NCBI RefSeq assembly: GCF_946222985.1
Contig: NZ_CAMIFY010000057.1
Coordinates: forward strand, 1 to 16,261
Length of the DNA stretch: 16,261 bases
Source of the DNA: an uncultured Corynebacterium sp.
Lineage (GTDB): Bacteria; Actinomycetota; Actinomycetes; Mycobacteriales; Mycobacteriaceae
Direction of reading: 5' to 3'
Below are positions 1-8,214 of the stretch, piece by piece; the stretch's first letter is position 1; every line of letters starts with the position of its first letter. A program made the translations under genes and the position numbers. The notes below the pieces were generated by a model, which was not told the origin of the DNA, did not search any database, and saw only the letters and a list, made by a program, of their open reading frames with translations.

Positions 1-1744
<1,744 letters not shown>

Positions 1745-1752
1745 GGATCCGG

Positions 1753-1783
1753 ATTGTAGGCGGTGGCCCGGATCGCGGGCCAA
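1753..1783 (-). promoter_or_regulatory. Candidate dnaE1 promoter, leaderless type
   Basis: On the minus strand TACAAT (1758-1753) lies 8 bases before the dnaE1 ATG, which would put the transcription start at or within a base or two of the start codon. A TTGGCC (1783-1778) is a possible -35 at a long 19-base spacing. The absence of a good ribosome-binding site in the same interval supports leaderless translation. Inferred from pattern only. Confidence 0.45.
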
Positions 1784-1945
1784 GCCCCTGGTCGCCGGGC
1801 TTCCCCGATTTTGGCTTGACGACGCTCCGGTCCCCCGCCGGCCCGTCTCTCCGAGTGCGTCGACCTCGTGAAAATAGCACCAATTTAAAGCGCTACCTGC
1901 ACATATTCATGTTCGCAGACGTGTGCAAGGTCACGTTACCGAAAC

Positions 1946-1974
1946 TTTACAATCCGCCGACCCGACCCCATACT
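1946..1974 (+). promoter_or_regulatory. Candidate sigma-A promoter for the 54-aa gene
   Basis: TTTACA (1946-1951, one mismatch to TTGACA) is followed after exactly 17 bases by CATACT (1969-1974, four of six matches to TATAAT). This predicts a start near 1981 and a leader of about 75 bases before the ATG at 2056. An overlapping TACAAT at 1948-1953 is an alternative -10 but lacks a comparable -35. Confidence 0.5.
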
Positions 1975-1987
1975 TGAGCGCATCCTC

Positions 1988-2007
1988 ACGTTTCACTCGA
2001 GAAACGT
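1988..2007. promoter_or_regulatory. Inverted repeat, possible operator or leader hairpin
   Basis: ACGTTTC (1988-1994) and GAAACGT (2001-2007) are perfect 7-base arms around a 6-base spacer. The repeat begins about 7 bases after the predicted transcription start, where a repressor dimer could bind, or where the RNA could form a small hairpin. The sequence does not match a known corynebacterial box that I recognise. Confidence 0.45.
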
Positions 2008-2020
2008 ATTCCGACGGAAT
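2008..2020. promoter_or_regulatory. 13-base palindrome abutting the previous inverted repeat
   Basis: ATTCCG-A-CGGAAT is a perfect 6-base-arm palindrome with one central base. It begins directly where the 1988-2007 repeat ends, so two unrelated dyads are packed side by side in the predicted leader. It could be a second operator half or the loop-proximal part of a leader fold. Confidence 0.4.
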
Positions 2021-2049
2021 CCTTTCGCCGGACCCCTCCAAGGAAAGGA
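2020..2049 (+). promoter_or_regulatory. Stem that could mask the ribosome-binding site of the 54-aa gene
   Basis: TCCTTTC (2020-2026) is perfectly complementary to GAAAGGA (2043-2049), and the latter is part of the AAGGAAAGGA Shine-Dalgarno region before the ATG at 2056. In RNA this gives a 7-base stem with a 16-base loop that would hide the ribosome-binding site. Its first base is shared with the palindrome 2008-2020, so the two folds compete at that point. It could act as a translational switch, or it may be chance, since any purine-rich site can pair with a nearby pyrimidine run. Confidence 0.35.
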
Positions 2050-2055
2050 CACGCG

Positions 2056-2220
2056 ATGTTCACTCCCCTTCCCGACGGCGTCTACTCCCTCTTCCCCGCC
2101 CAGGCCCTGAACAACGCCATCGCGTCGATGGACCGCCGCCCGGTCGCGGCCGGCTACCTCGTCGACGGCGACGTCATCTCCTCGGAGACCGACGCCTCGC
2201 GCTACAGCTGGTTGGTCTAG
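2056..2220 (+). CDS. Small protein of unknown function, 54 aa
   Basis: A short ATG-TAG frame preceded by a purine-rich AAGGAAAGGA, 6 bases before the ATG. Codon third positions are overwhelmingly C or G, as in the real genes here, which supports coding. The product begins MFTPLPDGVYSLFPAQALNN and ends SETDASRYSWLV; it is acidic at the C-terminal half, with no signal peptide, membrane segment, Cys pair or recognised domain. It has its own promoter candidate and a leader with several inverted repeats. It is transcribed away from dnaE1 and towards the PLP/FAD operon, from which a hairpin and a separate promoter candidate divide it. I do not recognise the family and assign no function. Being a real gene is likely but not certain at this length. 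Confidence 0.6.
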   Translation: MFTPLPDGVYSLFPAQALNNAIASMDRRPVAAGYLVDGDVISSETDASRYSWLV

Positions 2221-2247
2221 CACCCGGCTGTCCCTTTGCGGTGAAAA

Positions 2248-2268
2248 GTCGGGCCGGGGCCGCCCGAC
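2248..2268 (+). terminator. GC hairpin after the 54-aa gene, weak terminator candidate
   Basis: GTCGGGC (2248-2254) pairs with GCCCGAC (2262-2268) around a 7-base loop, 27 bases after the stop codon. There is no T-run behind it, so it may terminate poorly or simply separate the two transcription units. The following -10 candidate at 2274 suggests a new transcript begins here. Confidence 0.35.
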
Positions 2269-2273
2269 CGGCG

Positions 2274-2279
2274 TAATCT
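2274..2279 (+). promoter_or_regulatory. -10 element for a probable leaderless PLP/FAD operon mRNA
   Basis: TAATCT ends exactly 7 bases before the ATG at 2287, so the A of the start codon is the expected transcription start. No Shine-Dalgarno is present between them. The -35 region is not recognisable. Confidence 0.5.
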
Positions 2280-2286
2280 TTGCCGC

Positions 2287-3495
2287 ATGAATGCTTCGGA
2301 TCCGACCCGCACAGATCCCGTGCCACGGAGCGTCCGCGACGCCGTCGCCGATGTCCGACTGCCCGCGCTAGTCGTCGACCTCGATGCCGTCGACGCCAAC
2401 GCCGACGATCTCGTCCGCCGCGCCGGCGGCACGCCCATCCGCCTCGCCTCGAAGTCGGTGCGCATCCCCGAGCTGATGTCGCACGTGCTGGCCAAGCCCG
2501 GCTTCCAGGGCGTGCTGGCCTACACGCTGCCCGAGGCGTTGATGCTGTTCTCCGAGGGCGTCACCGACGACATCCTCGTCGCCTACCCCACCGCCGACGA
2601 CGTCGCGGTCGCCGAGCTCGCCGCCGACGCCTCGGCGCGGGCGGCCATCGCGATCATGGTCGATTCCGCGGAGCAGCTGCCCGCCCTGGCGCGCCACGCG
2701 TCCGAGGACGCCCCGCTGCGGGTGTGCCTCGACGTCGACGCCTCGTGGAAGCCGGTGCCGGGCGTGAGCATCGGCACGCTGCGCTCCCCCACGCATTCTC
2801 CGCGCCAGGCCGCCGCGCTGGCCCGCGCCGTCGACGCCACTCCGGGGCTGAAGACCATCGGCGTGATGATGTACGAGGGCCACATCGCCGGCGTCGGCGA
2901 CGACGTGCCCGGCCCGCGCGGCATCGCCATCCGCCTGATGCAGAAGCTCTCGCGCAAGGAGCTGGCGAAGCGCCGCGCCAAGGTCGTCGCGGCGGTCGAA
3001 AACGCCGTCGGCCCGCTGGAGCTGGTCAACGGCGGCGGCACCGGGTCGCTGGAGTCCACCTGCGCCGAGTCGGCCGTCACCGAAGCCGCGGCGGGCTCGG
3101 GGCTCGTCGCCCCCGCCCTGTTCGACACCTACCGCGCCTTCACCCCGACGCCGGCCAGCTGGTTCGTCATGCCCGTCGTGCGCCGACCCCGCAAGAACAC
3201 GGTCACCGTCGCCGGCGGCGGCCGCATCGCCTCCGGCCCGGCCGCACCGGACCGCATGCCCACGCCCACGTTCCCCGCGGGGCTCGAGTACGCCAAGGAC
3301 GAGGGGCCGGGCGAGGTGCAGACGCCGCTGACCGGCCCGGCCGCCGCCTCCCTGCACCTGGGCGACCGGGTGTGGTTCCGCCACACCAAGGCCGGGGAAA
3401 CCGCCGAGCACGGCAACGAGGTCGTCGTCGTCTCCGGCGGAGCCATCGTCGGCCGCTGGGCCACGTACCGAGGAAAAGGACTGATCTACACGTGA
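2287..3495 (+). CDS. PLP-dependent alanine racemase-like / D-amino-acid aldolase-dehydratase family enzyme
   Basis: 402 aa, starting MNASDPTRTDPVPRSVRDAV. An N-terminal fold-type III PLP barrel is seen in LPALVVDLDAVDANADDLV and in IRLASKSVR, where Lys 56 is the expected Schiff-base lysine. A glycine loop LVNGGGTGS (about 247-254) would hold the PLP phosphate. The C-terminal part carries VWFRHTKAGETAEHGNE (about 362-378), the RHxKAGE-type motif of the D-serine dehydratase/D-threonine aldolase-like subgroup, with His 366 and His 375 as possible metal ligands. The length fits that subgroup rather than biosynthetic alanine racemase. The substrate is not deducible; D-amino acid turnover is an inference. 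Its TGA overlaps the GTG of the FAD gene by 4 bases, so the two are translationally coupled. From memory, the pairing recurs near Rv1769/Rv1771 in M. tuberculosis, separate from dnaE1 there. Confidence 0.85.
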   Translation: MNASDPTRTDPVPRSVRDAVADVRLPALVVDLDAVDANADDLVRRAGGTPIRLASKSVRIPELMSHVLAKPGFQGVLAYTLPEALMLFSEGVTDDILVAYPTADDVAVAELAADASARAAIAIMVDSAEQLPALARHASEDAPLRVCLDVDASWKPVPGVSIGTLRSPTHSPRQAAALARAVDATPGLKTIGVMMYEGHIAGVGDDVPGPRGIAIRLMQKLSRKELAKRRAKVVAAVENAVGPLELVNGGGTGSLESTCAESAVTEAAAGSGLVAPALFDTYRAFTPTPASWFVMPVVRRPRKNTVTVAGGGRIASGPAAPDRMPTPTFPAGLEYAKDEGPGEVQTPLTGPAAASLHLGDRVWFRHTKAGETAEHGNEVVVVSGGAIVGRWATYRGKGLIYT

Positions 3496-4826
3496 ACGCG
3501 AAGCGCTGGAGCAACTGGGCGGGCACGCAGACCTGCACGCCGGCGGCCGTCCATCAGCCGGCCGACGCCGGAGAGGTCGGGCGCATCATCCGCGAGGCCG
3601 CGGCGTCGCAAAGCACCGTGCGCCCTCTGGGCGCGGGGCACTCCTTCACGCCCGTGGCCGTCACCGACGGCCAGCGCGTGCAATTGGACCGGATGTCCGG
3701 CTTCGTCGGGTCCGACGCCGACGCCGGCACCGTGACCCTGCGCGCCGGCACCCGACTGCGCGCCATCCCCGGCATCCTGCGTCCGCGCGGACTGGCGCTG
3801 GCCAACCAGGGCGACGTCGACCCGCAGGCGCTGGCCGGCGCGGTGTCCACCGGCACCCACGGCACGGGACTCGGCTACACCGGGTTCGCCGGCATGGTGA
3901 AGGGCTTCCGGATCGTCGGCGTCGACGGCGAGGAGATCCACGCATATGAGGGCGCCGAGGGCGTCGCCGGCGAGTTGTTCCGCCTCGCGCGCCTGAGCCT
4001 CGGCGCATTCGGCGTGATCACCGAGCTGACGCTCGACGCGGTGCCGGCCTTCCGCCTGGCCGCCGACGAGCATGCGGAGGACTTCGACGAGGTCCGCCGC
4101 ACGTTCCCCGACCGCGTCGCCGCCGTCGACCACATGGAGTTCTACTGGTTCCCCGGCACCGACGTCGCGCCGGTGAAGGAAAACACCCGCGTCCCCGGCA
4201 TCGAGGGCATGGAATCCGACGGCGACCCGGGTCTGCTCGGCCGCGTCGGCGAATTCGTCGCCGACGAGGTGATCAACAACGCCGGTCTGCTGGCCATGTG
4301 CGAGGCCGCCAAGGCCGTGCCGAAGCTGACCCGGCCGCTGAACTCGTTCGCCGCGAAGACCGTCTCCGAGCGCCGGTACGTCGCCGAGGCGCACAAGGTC
4401 TTCGTCTCCCCGCGTCGCGTGCGCTTTTCCGAGATGGAGTACGCCGTGCCGCTGGAGACCCTGCCGGAGGTCCTCGACGAGGTCCGCCGCACCATCGACC
4501 GCCACCGCGCCTGGGTGTCGTTCCCGCTCGAGGTCCGCGCGGCGGGGGCCGACGACGTCGCGTTGTCGACCGCCCACGGCCGCGACTCGGCGTACATCGC
4601 CGTCCACCGCTACCACCGCGAGGATCACTCCGACTACTTCAAGCTGCTGGAGCCCATTTTCCTGGCCGCCGGCGGCCGCCCGCACTGGGGCAAGCTGCAC
4701 ACCCTCGGCGCCGAGCAGTTGCGCGAGCGGTACCCGCTTTTCGACGAGGTCGCCGCCCTGCGCCGGGAAGTCGACCCCGACGGAGTGTTCCTCAACGACC
4801 ACCTTCGGGATCTGTTCGGGGCGTGA
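3492..4826 (+). CDS. FAD-binding aldonolactone oxidase family protein (D-arabinono-1,4-lactone oxidase-like)
   Basis: 444 aa from the GTG at 3492, which overlaps the previous stop as GTGA; AAAAGGA lies 11 bases upstream. The N-terminal half is a VAO/PCMH-type FAD domain: RPLGAGHSFTPVA (44-56, His 50 at the position that binds FAD covalently in some relatives) and GDVDPQALAGAVSTGTHGTG (107-126). The C-terminal ALO domain ends with GRPHWGKLH (395-403), whose HWGK-H signature is typical of sugar-lactone oxidases and dehydrogenases, and FLNDHLRDLFG. Relatives oxidise aldono-1,4-lactones, for example L-gulono-lactone dehydrogenase Rv1771 in M. tuberculosis. The real substrate and the electron acceptor cannot be read from the sequence. 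No signal peptide, so cytoplasmic or loosely membrane-associated. Its last 35 bases overlap the end of rarD on the other strand. Confidence 0.9.
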   Translation: MNAKRWSNWAGTQTCTPAAVHQPADAGEVGRIIREAAASQSTVRPLGAGHSFTPVAVTDGQRVQLDRMSGFVGSDADAGTVTLRAGTRLRAIPGILRPRGLALANQGDVDPQALAGAVSTGTHGTGLGYTGFAGMVKGFRIVGVDGEEIHAYEGAEGVAGELFRLARLSLGAFGVITELTLDAVPAFRLAADEHAEDFDEVRRTFPDRVAAVDHMEFYWFPGTDVAPVKENTRVPGIEGMESDGDPGLLGRVGEFVADEVINNAGLLAMCEAAKAVPKLTRPLNSFAAKTVSERRYVAEAHKVFVSPRRVRFSEMEYAVPLETLPEVLDEVRRTIDRHRAWVSFPLEVRAAGADDVALSTAHGRDSAYIAVHRYHREDHSDYFKLLEPIFLAAGGRPHWGKLHTLGAEQLRERYPLFDEVAALRREVDPDGVFLNDHLRDLFGA

Positions 4827-5748
4827 CGCGGGCTGCTGCGGCGGAGTCCGCGGCGGCATCCGCTTCTTCCGCGAGCCGGGTGACGCGCCGTTCGCGGCGC
4901 CGGCGGCGATGGCGCAGCACGATGTCGGCGGCGAAGACCGCTACCGCGACCCAGATGATCACGTAGCCGATCCAGCGGGCCGGTTCGAGCTGCTCGCCGG
5001 CGATGAAGATGGCGATGGTCATCTGCATCGTCGGGGTGATGTACTGCATCAGCCCGATCGTCGACAGCGGGATCTTCTTGGCGCCGATGCCGAACAACAG
5101 CAGCGGCGCCGCCGTGGCGATGCCGGCGCTGATCAGCAACAGGGCATGACCCCACCCGTGCGAGGTGAACGTGCCCGTGCCCTGCTGCTGGAGGAAGACG
5201 ACGTAGCCGAGGGCCAGCGGCAGCATGATCAGCGATTCCGCGGTCAGCGACGCCGCCGCCGACAGCTGGACCCGCTTCTTCAGCAGACCGTAGAAGCCGA
5301 AGCTGAACGCCAGGGTCAGCGCGAGCACCGGGGGCCGGCCGACGCCGACGGTGAGCACCACCACCGCCACCGCCGCGATGCCCACCGACCACTTCTGCAG
5401 CGGGGTCAGGCGCTCCTTGAGGAAGATCACGCCGAGCAACACCGACACCAGCGGGTTGATGAAGTACCCGAGCGCCGCTTCGGCGATGTGCCCCGAATTG
5501 ACCGCGTAGACGTAGACGCCCCAGTTGACGGCGATGAACACCGCGGCCATCGCGACGATTCCCCAGGTGCGGGCCGACGCCGCGCGCAGCTCGCGCCACT
5601 TGCGCATCACGGCGAGGACGATCGCCATGACCACCAGGGTCCACAGGAAACGGTGCGCGAGGATCTCGACCGGGCCGGCCGGTTCGAGCAACGGGAAGTA
5701 CAGGGGGAACATCCCCCACAGGAGGTAGGCGAGGAATCCCTGGATCAT
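4792..5748 (-). CDS. rarD: RarD/EamA-family membrane transporter
   Basis: 318 aa, starting MIQGFLAYLLWGMFPLYFPLLEP, the characteristic RarD opening. About ten hydrophobic segments follow in two EamA repeats. Family marks include EILAHRFLWTL, NWGVYVYAVNSGHIAEAALGYFINPL, LGVIFLKERL and LMQYITPTMQ. The protein is a predicted inner-membrane drug/metabolite transporter; RarD is named after chloramphenicol sensitivity in other bacteria, but its true substrate is unknown. A basic then Ala/Glu-rich tail of about 45 residues follows the last helix (RHRRRRRERR). The ATG overlaps the preceding gene's TGA as ATGA, so it is coupled to the lspA-rluD run. The 3' end overlaps the convergent FAD gene by 35 bases. 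Confidence 0.93.
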   Translation of the reverse strand: MIQGFLAYLLWGMFPLYFPLLEPAGPVEILAHRFLWTLVVMAIVLAVMRKWRELRAASARTWGIVAMAAVFIAVNWGVYVYAVNSGHIAEAALGYFINPLVSVLLGVIFLKERLTPLQKWSVGIAAVAVVVLTVGVGRPPVLALTLAFSFGFYGLLKKRVQLSAAASLTAESLIMLPLALGYVVFLQQQGTGTFTSHGWGHALLLISAGIATAAPLLLFGIGAKKIPLSTIGLMQYITPTMQMTIAIFIAGEQLEPARWIGYVIIWVAVAVFAADIVLRHRRRRRERRVTRLAEEADAAADSAAAARVTPRTDPEGGR

Positions 5749-6560
5749 GGTGCGCCTGTTTCTTCCTGTGCGGGGGCGGGAGCGGGCTGGGGTGTGGGAA
5801 CTGGTTCGGGTGCGGGAGCAGGTTCGGGTGCGGGAGCGGGTGCCGGCCCCGGTTCGGGTGCGGGTGCCGGCGGGATCCCGGGTTCGGGCCCGGGCGGGGC
5901 ACCGGGCGGGGACTCGGTCTCGGGCGTCGTCAACGGGCGGACGCCGAAACGGCCGTGGACGGCGTCGGCGGCCAGCGCCTCCACCGCGGCCACGCTGGGC
6001 CGACCCGCGATCTCCCGCAGCTGGGCGAGCGTGCCGTGCACCAGCAGTCCGTTGATCCCCGGCGTCTCGCCGACGACGGGCCCCGCCGACCGGGCGACCA
6101 GGTCCAGCTCGTGGGCGAAGACGTCGATGCGCTCCCGGCCGGCCACGGGCTCGGGGATGTCGCGCTTGGCCACCGGCCCGAAGAGCATGGTGCCCACGCG
6201 CAGATCGGCGATGCCGTCGACGGCCGCCGCGGCGATCGCGGCATCGGCGGGCGGAACGAACGACACCAGTGCCCAATGACGTGCCGCTTCGGGGGCGTCG
6301 GGCTCCGATCCGTCGGCAAGCGGAGGCGGGTCGACCAACGTCTGCGCCGCACGCTCGGCGTACTGGGCCACCGTCTCGTCGGATTCGGGCCCGAGGAAAT
6401 CGCCGTTGACGTTCATCGGCGAGCTGACGCGGTCGGAGCTCGACATGAGCACCAACGCCACGGCGAGCCCGAGCACGCACAGCAACGACACGAGAGCCAC
6501 GATCGGATTGACGCCCTCGCCCGCCCGGCGCGGCGGCTCGGGTGCGCGATGGCGGCTCAC
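5745..6560 (-). CDS. Membrane-anchored protein of unknown function with Pro/Ala-rich tail
   Basis: 271 aa from the GTG at 6560, which overlaps the rluD stop as GTGA. A short basic N terminus is followed by one hydrophobic segment (about residues 19-40, NPIVALVSLLCVLGLAVALVLM), so the rest is probably outside the membrane. The middle region (about 50-210) has mixed alpha/beta character, with segments such as RHWALVSFVPPADAA and INGLLVHGTLAQLREIAGRP, and seems to form a globular domain. The last 50 residues are PAPAPEP-type repeats typical of a flexible cell-wall spacer. I do not recognise the family. Position inside the coupled lspA-rluD-rarD run suggests co-expression, not a proven shared role. 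The four-base overlaps at both ends (GTGA and ATGA) argue strongly that the gene is real and starts at this GTG. Confidence 0.8.
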   Translation of the reverse strand: MSRHRAPEPPRRAGEGVNPIVALVSLLCVLGLAVALVLMSSSDRVSSPMNVNGDFLGPESDETVAQYAERAAQTLVDPPPLADGSEPDAPEAARHWALVSFVPPADAAIAAAAVDGIADLRVGTMLFGPVAKRDIPEPVAGRERIDVFAHELDLVARSAGPVVGETPGINGLLVHGTLAQLREIAGRPSVAAVEALAADAVHGRFGVRPLTTPETESPPGAPPGPEPGIPPAPAPEPGPAPAPAPEPAPAPEPVPTPQPAPAPAQEETGAP

Positions 6561-7483
6561 TGGGCCCTCAGCACGTCGAGCGCGTGCTGAAGATCATCGG
6601 GATACGGGCACTCGATGGTCATCCGGCGGCCGTCGGCGGGGTGGGCGAAACCGACGGACACCGCGTGCAGCCACTGGCGCGTCAACCCCAGCCGCTGCGC
6701 CAGGGCCTCGTCCGAGCCGTACATCGGATCGCCGCAGCACGGATGGTTGAGAGCCGAGAAATGCACGCGAATCTGATGGGTGCGCCCGGTCTCCAACCCG
6801 ACCTCCAACAGCGTCGCCGGGGCGAAGGCCTCGAGGGTCTTGTAATGGGTCACCGCGCGCTTGCCGTCGCGGCGCACCGCGAACCGCCAGCCGGCCGAGG
6901 GATGACGGCCGATGGCCGCGTCGATCGTCCCCGACGACGGATCGGGATGCCCCTGCACCAGCGCGTGGTACGTCTTGGACACCTCGCGATTCTTGAACGC
7001 GCGCTTGAGCACCGAGTACCCGCGCTCCGAGCAGGCCACCACCATGACGCCGGAGGTGCCGACGTCGAGGCGCTGGACGATTCCCTGGCGCTCCGGAGGC
7101 CCGGACGTGGAGATGCGGAAACCCGCGGCGGCCAGACCGCCGATGACCGTCGGCCCCGTCCAGCCCACCGACGGGTGCGCCGCGACGCCGACCGGCTTGT
7201 GCACCGCCACCAGGTCATTGTCGTGGTAGAGCACCTCCATGCCCTCGACGCGCTCTTCCTTCGGCATGATCGGGGCCTTGACCTCGGGCAACAGCACCGA
7301 CAGCCAGGCGTCCTCGTGCAGCCGATCGGACTTGCCCACGGCGACTCCGTCGACCGACACGTCGCCGGCCTCGGCGAGTTCGGCGGCGGTGGTGCGCGAC
7401 AGGCCGAGCAACTTGGCCAGGCCCGCGTCGACGCGCATGCCCGCCAACCCCGGCGGCACCGGCATCTGCCTCGTCTCACGCAT
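6557..7483 (-). CDS. rluD: RluD-family 23S rRNA pseudouridine synthase
   Basis: 308 aa. An N-terminal S4 RNA-binding domain (about residues 13-70, GMRVDAGLAKLLGLSRTTAAELAEAGDVSVDG) is followed by the catalytic domain with VQRLDVGTSGVMVVA, where Asp 140 is the catalytic aspartate. GRTHQIRVH and PCCGDPMYG are further RluA-family signatures. Relatives isomerise uridines in helix 69 of 23S rRNA; which uridines are modified here is inferred. I chose the ATG at 7483 rather than the in-frame GTG at 7492, because the GGAGG (7497-7493) touches the GTG directly but lies a proper 9 bases before the ATG. The start overlaps the end of lspA by 8 bases. Confidence 0.95.
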   Translation of the reverse strand: MRETRQMPVPPGLAGMRVDAGLAKLLGLSRTTAAELAEAGDVSVDGVAVGKSDRLHEDAWLSVLLPEVKAPIMPKEERVEGMEVLYHDNDLVAVHKPVGVAAHPSVGWTGPTVIGGLAAAGFRISTSGPPERQGIVQRLDVGTSGVMVVACSERGYSVLKRAFKNREVSKTYHALVQGHPDPSSGTIDAAIGRHPSAGWRFAVRRDGKRAVTHYKTLEAFAPATLLEVGLETGRTHQIRVHFSALNHPCCGDPMYGSDEALAQRLGLTRQWLHAVSVGFAHPADGRRMTIECPYPDDLQHALDVLRAQ

Positions 7484-8168
7484 CGCGGTCACCCTCCTTC
7501 TTCTTCCCCGACACTGCCTTTCCCGACACTGCCTTTCGCGACTCCTTCTCCCCCGACTTCTTCTTCCCCGATTCCTTTTCCTCGGTCATCTCGTCGACGT
7601 CGGAGGAGAACATGATCCATCCGGCAAGCATGATGACGCCGACGGTGATCGCCGCATCCGCGAGATTGAACACCGCGAAACCGCGCACGGCCAGGAAATC
7701 GACGACGTGGCCGAAGTAGAACGACGGATCACGGAAGAGACGATCGATGAGGTTGCCCGCGGCACCGCCGGCGATGAGTCCCGCCGATACCGCCGGCCAC
7801 GGGGTGCGCAGCCACTTGGAGGCGACGGCGACGGCGACGATGAACACGATCTGGATGGTGGTGAACAACCACGTCGACCCCGTGCCCATGGAAAAGGCGG
7901 CACCGGGGTTGCGCAGCAGCGTCAACTGGAACCACTCGCCGATCAGGTCGATCGACGGCCGGTTCTCCAGGTTCTCCACCGCGATGATCTTCGTCAGCTG
8001 GTCGATGGCCGCCACGGCCACGATCGTCGCCGCCAGGAGTCCGCGCTTCGGGCGGAGGGTCGCCCACCGGGAAGCGGGGGCGGCGGCACCGTCGGGCGGC
8101 GGGGTCGACGCGGGCTGCGCCTCTGGTCCTGGGATCGTGGAATCGGTCACCGGACCATCATCGCCCAT
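7476..8168 (-). CDS. lspA: Lipoprotein signal peptidase (signal peptidase II)
   Basis: 230 aa. The enzyme cleaves the signal peptide of prolipoproteins ahead of the lipid-modified cysteine. A hydrophilic Pro-rich head (1-35) precedes four membrane segments. Signature parts are AAIDQLTK (53-60), RNPGAAFSMG (86-95), GGAAGNLIDRLF (134-145) and GHVVDFLAVRGFAVFNLADAAITVG (153-177), with catalytic Asp 142 and Asp 171. The tail after the last helix is unusual: about 35 Lys/Ser/Glu-rich residues, with KAVSG twice. The ATG at 8168 has GGGGGA very close upstream; the in-frame GTG at 8150 is an alternative that changes only six residues. It heads a coupled run with rluD, an unknown gene and rarD. Two likely substrates are encoded next door. 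The 46-base gap to the divergent lipoprotein gene must hold both promoters. Confidence 0.96.
   Translation of the reverse strand: MGDDGPVTDSTIPGPEAQPASTPPPDGAAAPASRWATLRPKRGLLAATIVAVAAIDQLTKIIAVENLENRPSIDLIGEWFQLTLLRNPGAAFSMGTGSTWLFTTIQIVFIVAVAVASKWLRTPWPAVSAGLIAGGAAGNLIDRLFRDPSFYFGHVVDFLAVRGFAVFNLADAAITVGVIMLAGWIMFSSDVDEMTEEKESGKKKSGEKESRKAVSGKAVSGKKKEGDRDA
7493..7500 (-). promoter_or_regulatory. Shine-Dalgarno of rluD, inside lspA
   Basis: GAAGGAGG on the minus strand, 9 bases before the rluD ATG at 7483. It is made of the Lys-Lys-Glu-Gly codons of the LspA tail, and it excludes the GTG at 7492 as the start since no spacing would remain. Confidence 0.75.
7507..7536. repeat. 15-base direct repeat in the lspA tail
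   Basis: Two perfect adjacent copies of CCCGACACTGCCTTT (7507-7521, 7522-7536). On the coding strand each reads AAAGGCAGTGTCGGG and encodes KAVSG. It points to slippage as the source of the length of the LspA tail. Confidence 0.8.
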
Positions 8169-8201
8169 GTCCCCCGTTCCGGGCCAACGAGGCCCCGACG
8201 G

Positions 8202-8207
8202 TAGCCT
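8202..8207 (+). promoter_or_regulatory. -10 element for a probable leaderless lipoprotein mRNA
   Basis: TAGCCT ends exactly 7 bases before the GTG at 8215. No ribosome-binding site lies between them. On the opposite strand an overlapping TACCGT (8203-8198) could serve lspA, so the two divergent promoters may share bases. Confidence 0.45.
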
Positions 8208-8214
8208 GGTCGAC

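Larger units (their letters stand above)
1745..2055. other. Divergent intergenic region between dnaE1 and the 54-aa gene
   Basis: This 311-base stretch holds no convincing gene. The half next to dnaE1 is GC-rich; from about 1868 to 2010 it is markedly richer in A/T than the rest of the window. It contains the dnaE1 promoter candidate, a plus-strand promoter (1946-1974), two inverted repeats just downstream (1988-2020) and a ribosome-binding-site stem. A loose inverted pair TGCACA/TGTGCA (1898-1903 and 1922-1927) lies upstream of the plus promoter. Confidence 0.6.

Noticed and set aside
1922..1935. TGTGCAAGGTCACG, resembling a GlxR/CRP site (TGTGA-N6-TCACA)
   Set aside because: The half-sites are two bases too close and one has a mismatch, so it does not fit the known spacing.
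2280..4826. An apparent 848-aa protein in the frame of the FAD gene beginning before the PLP gene
   Set aside because: The first 400 codons are an Arg/Pro-rich out-of-frame reading of the PLP gene. Only the part from the GTG at 3492 has family motifs.
6557..7492. GTG at 7492 as the rluD start (three more residues)
   Set aside because: The GGAGG directly touches this GTG, leaving no spacing; the ATG at 7483 is well placed.
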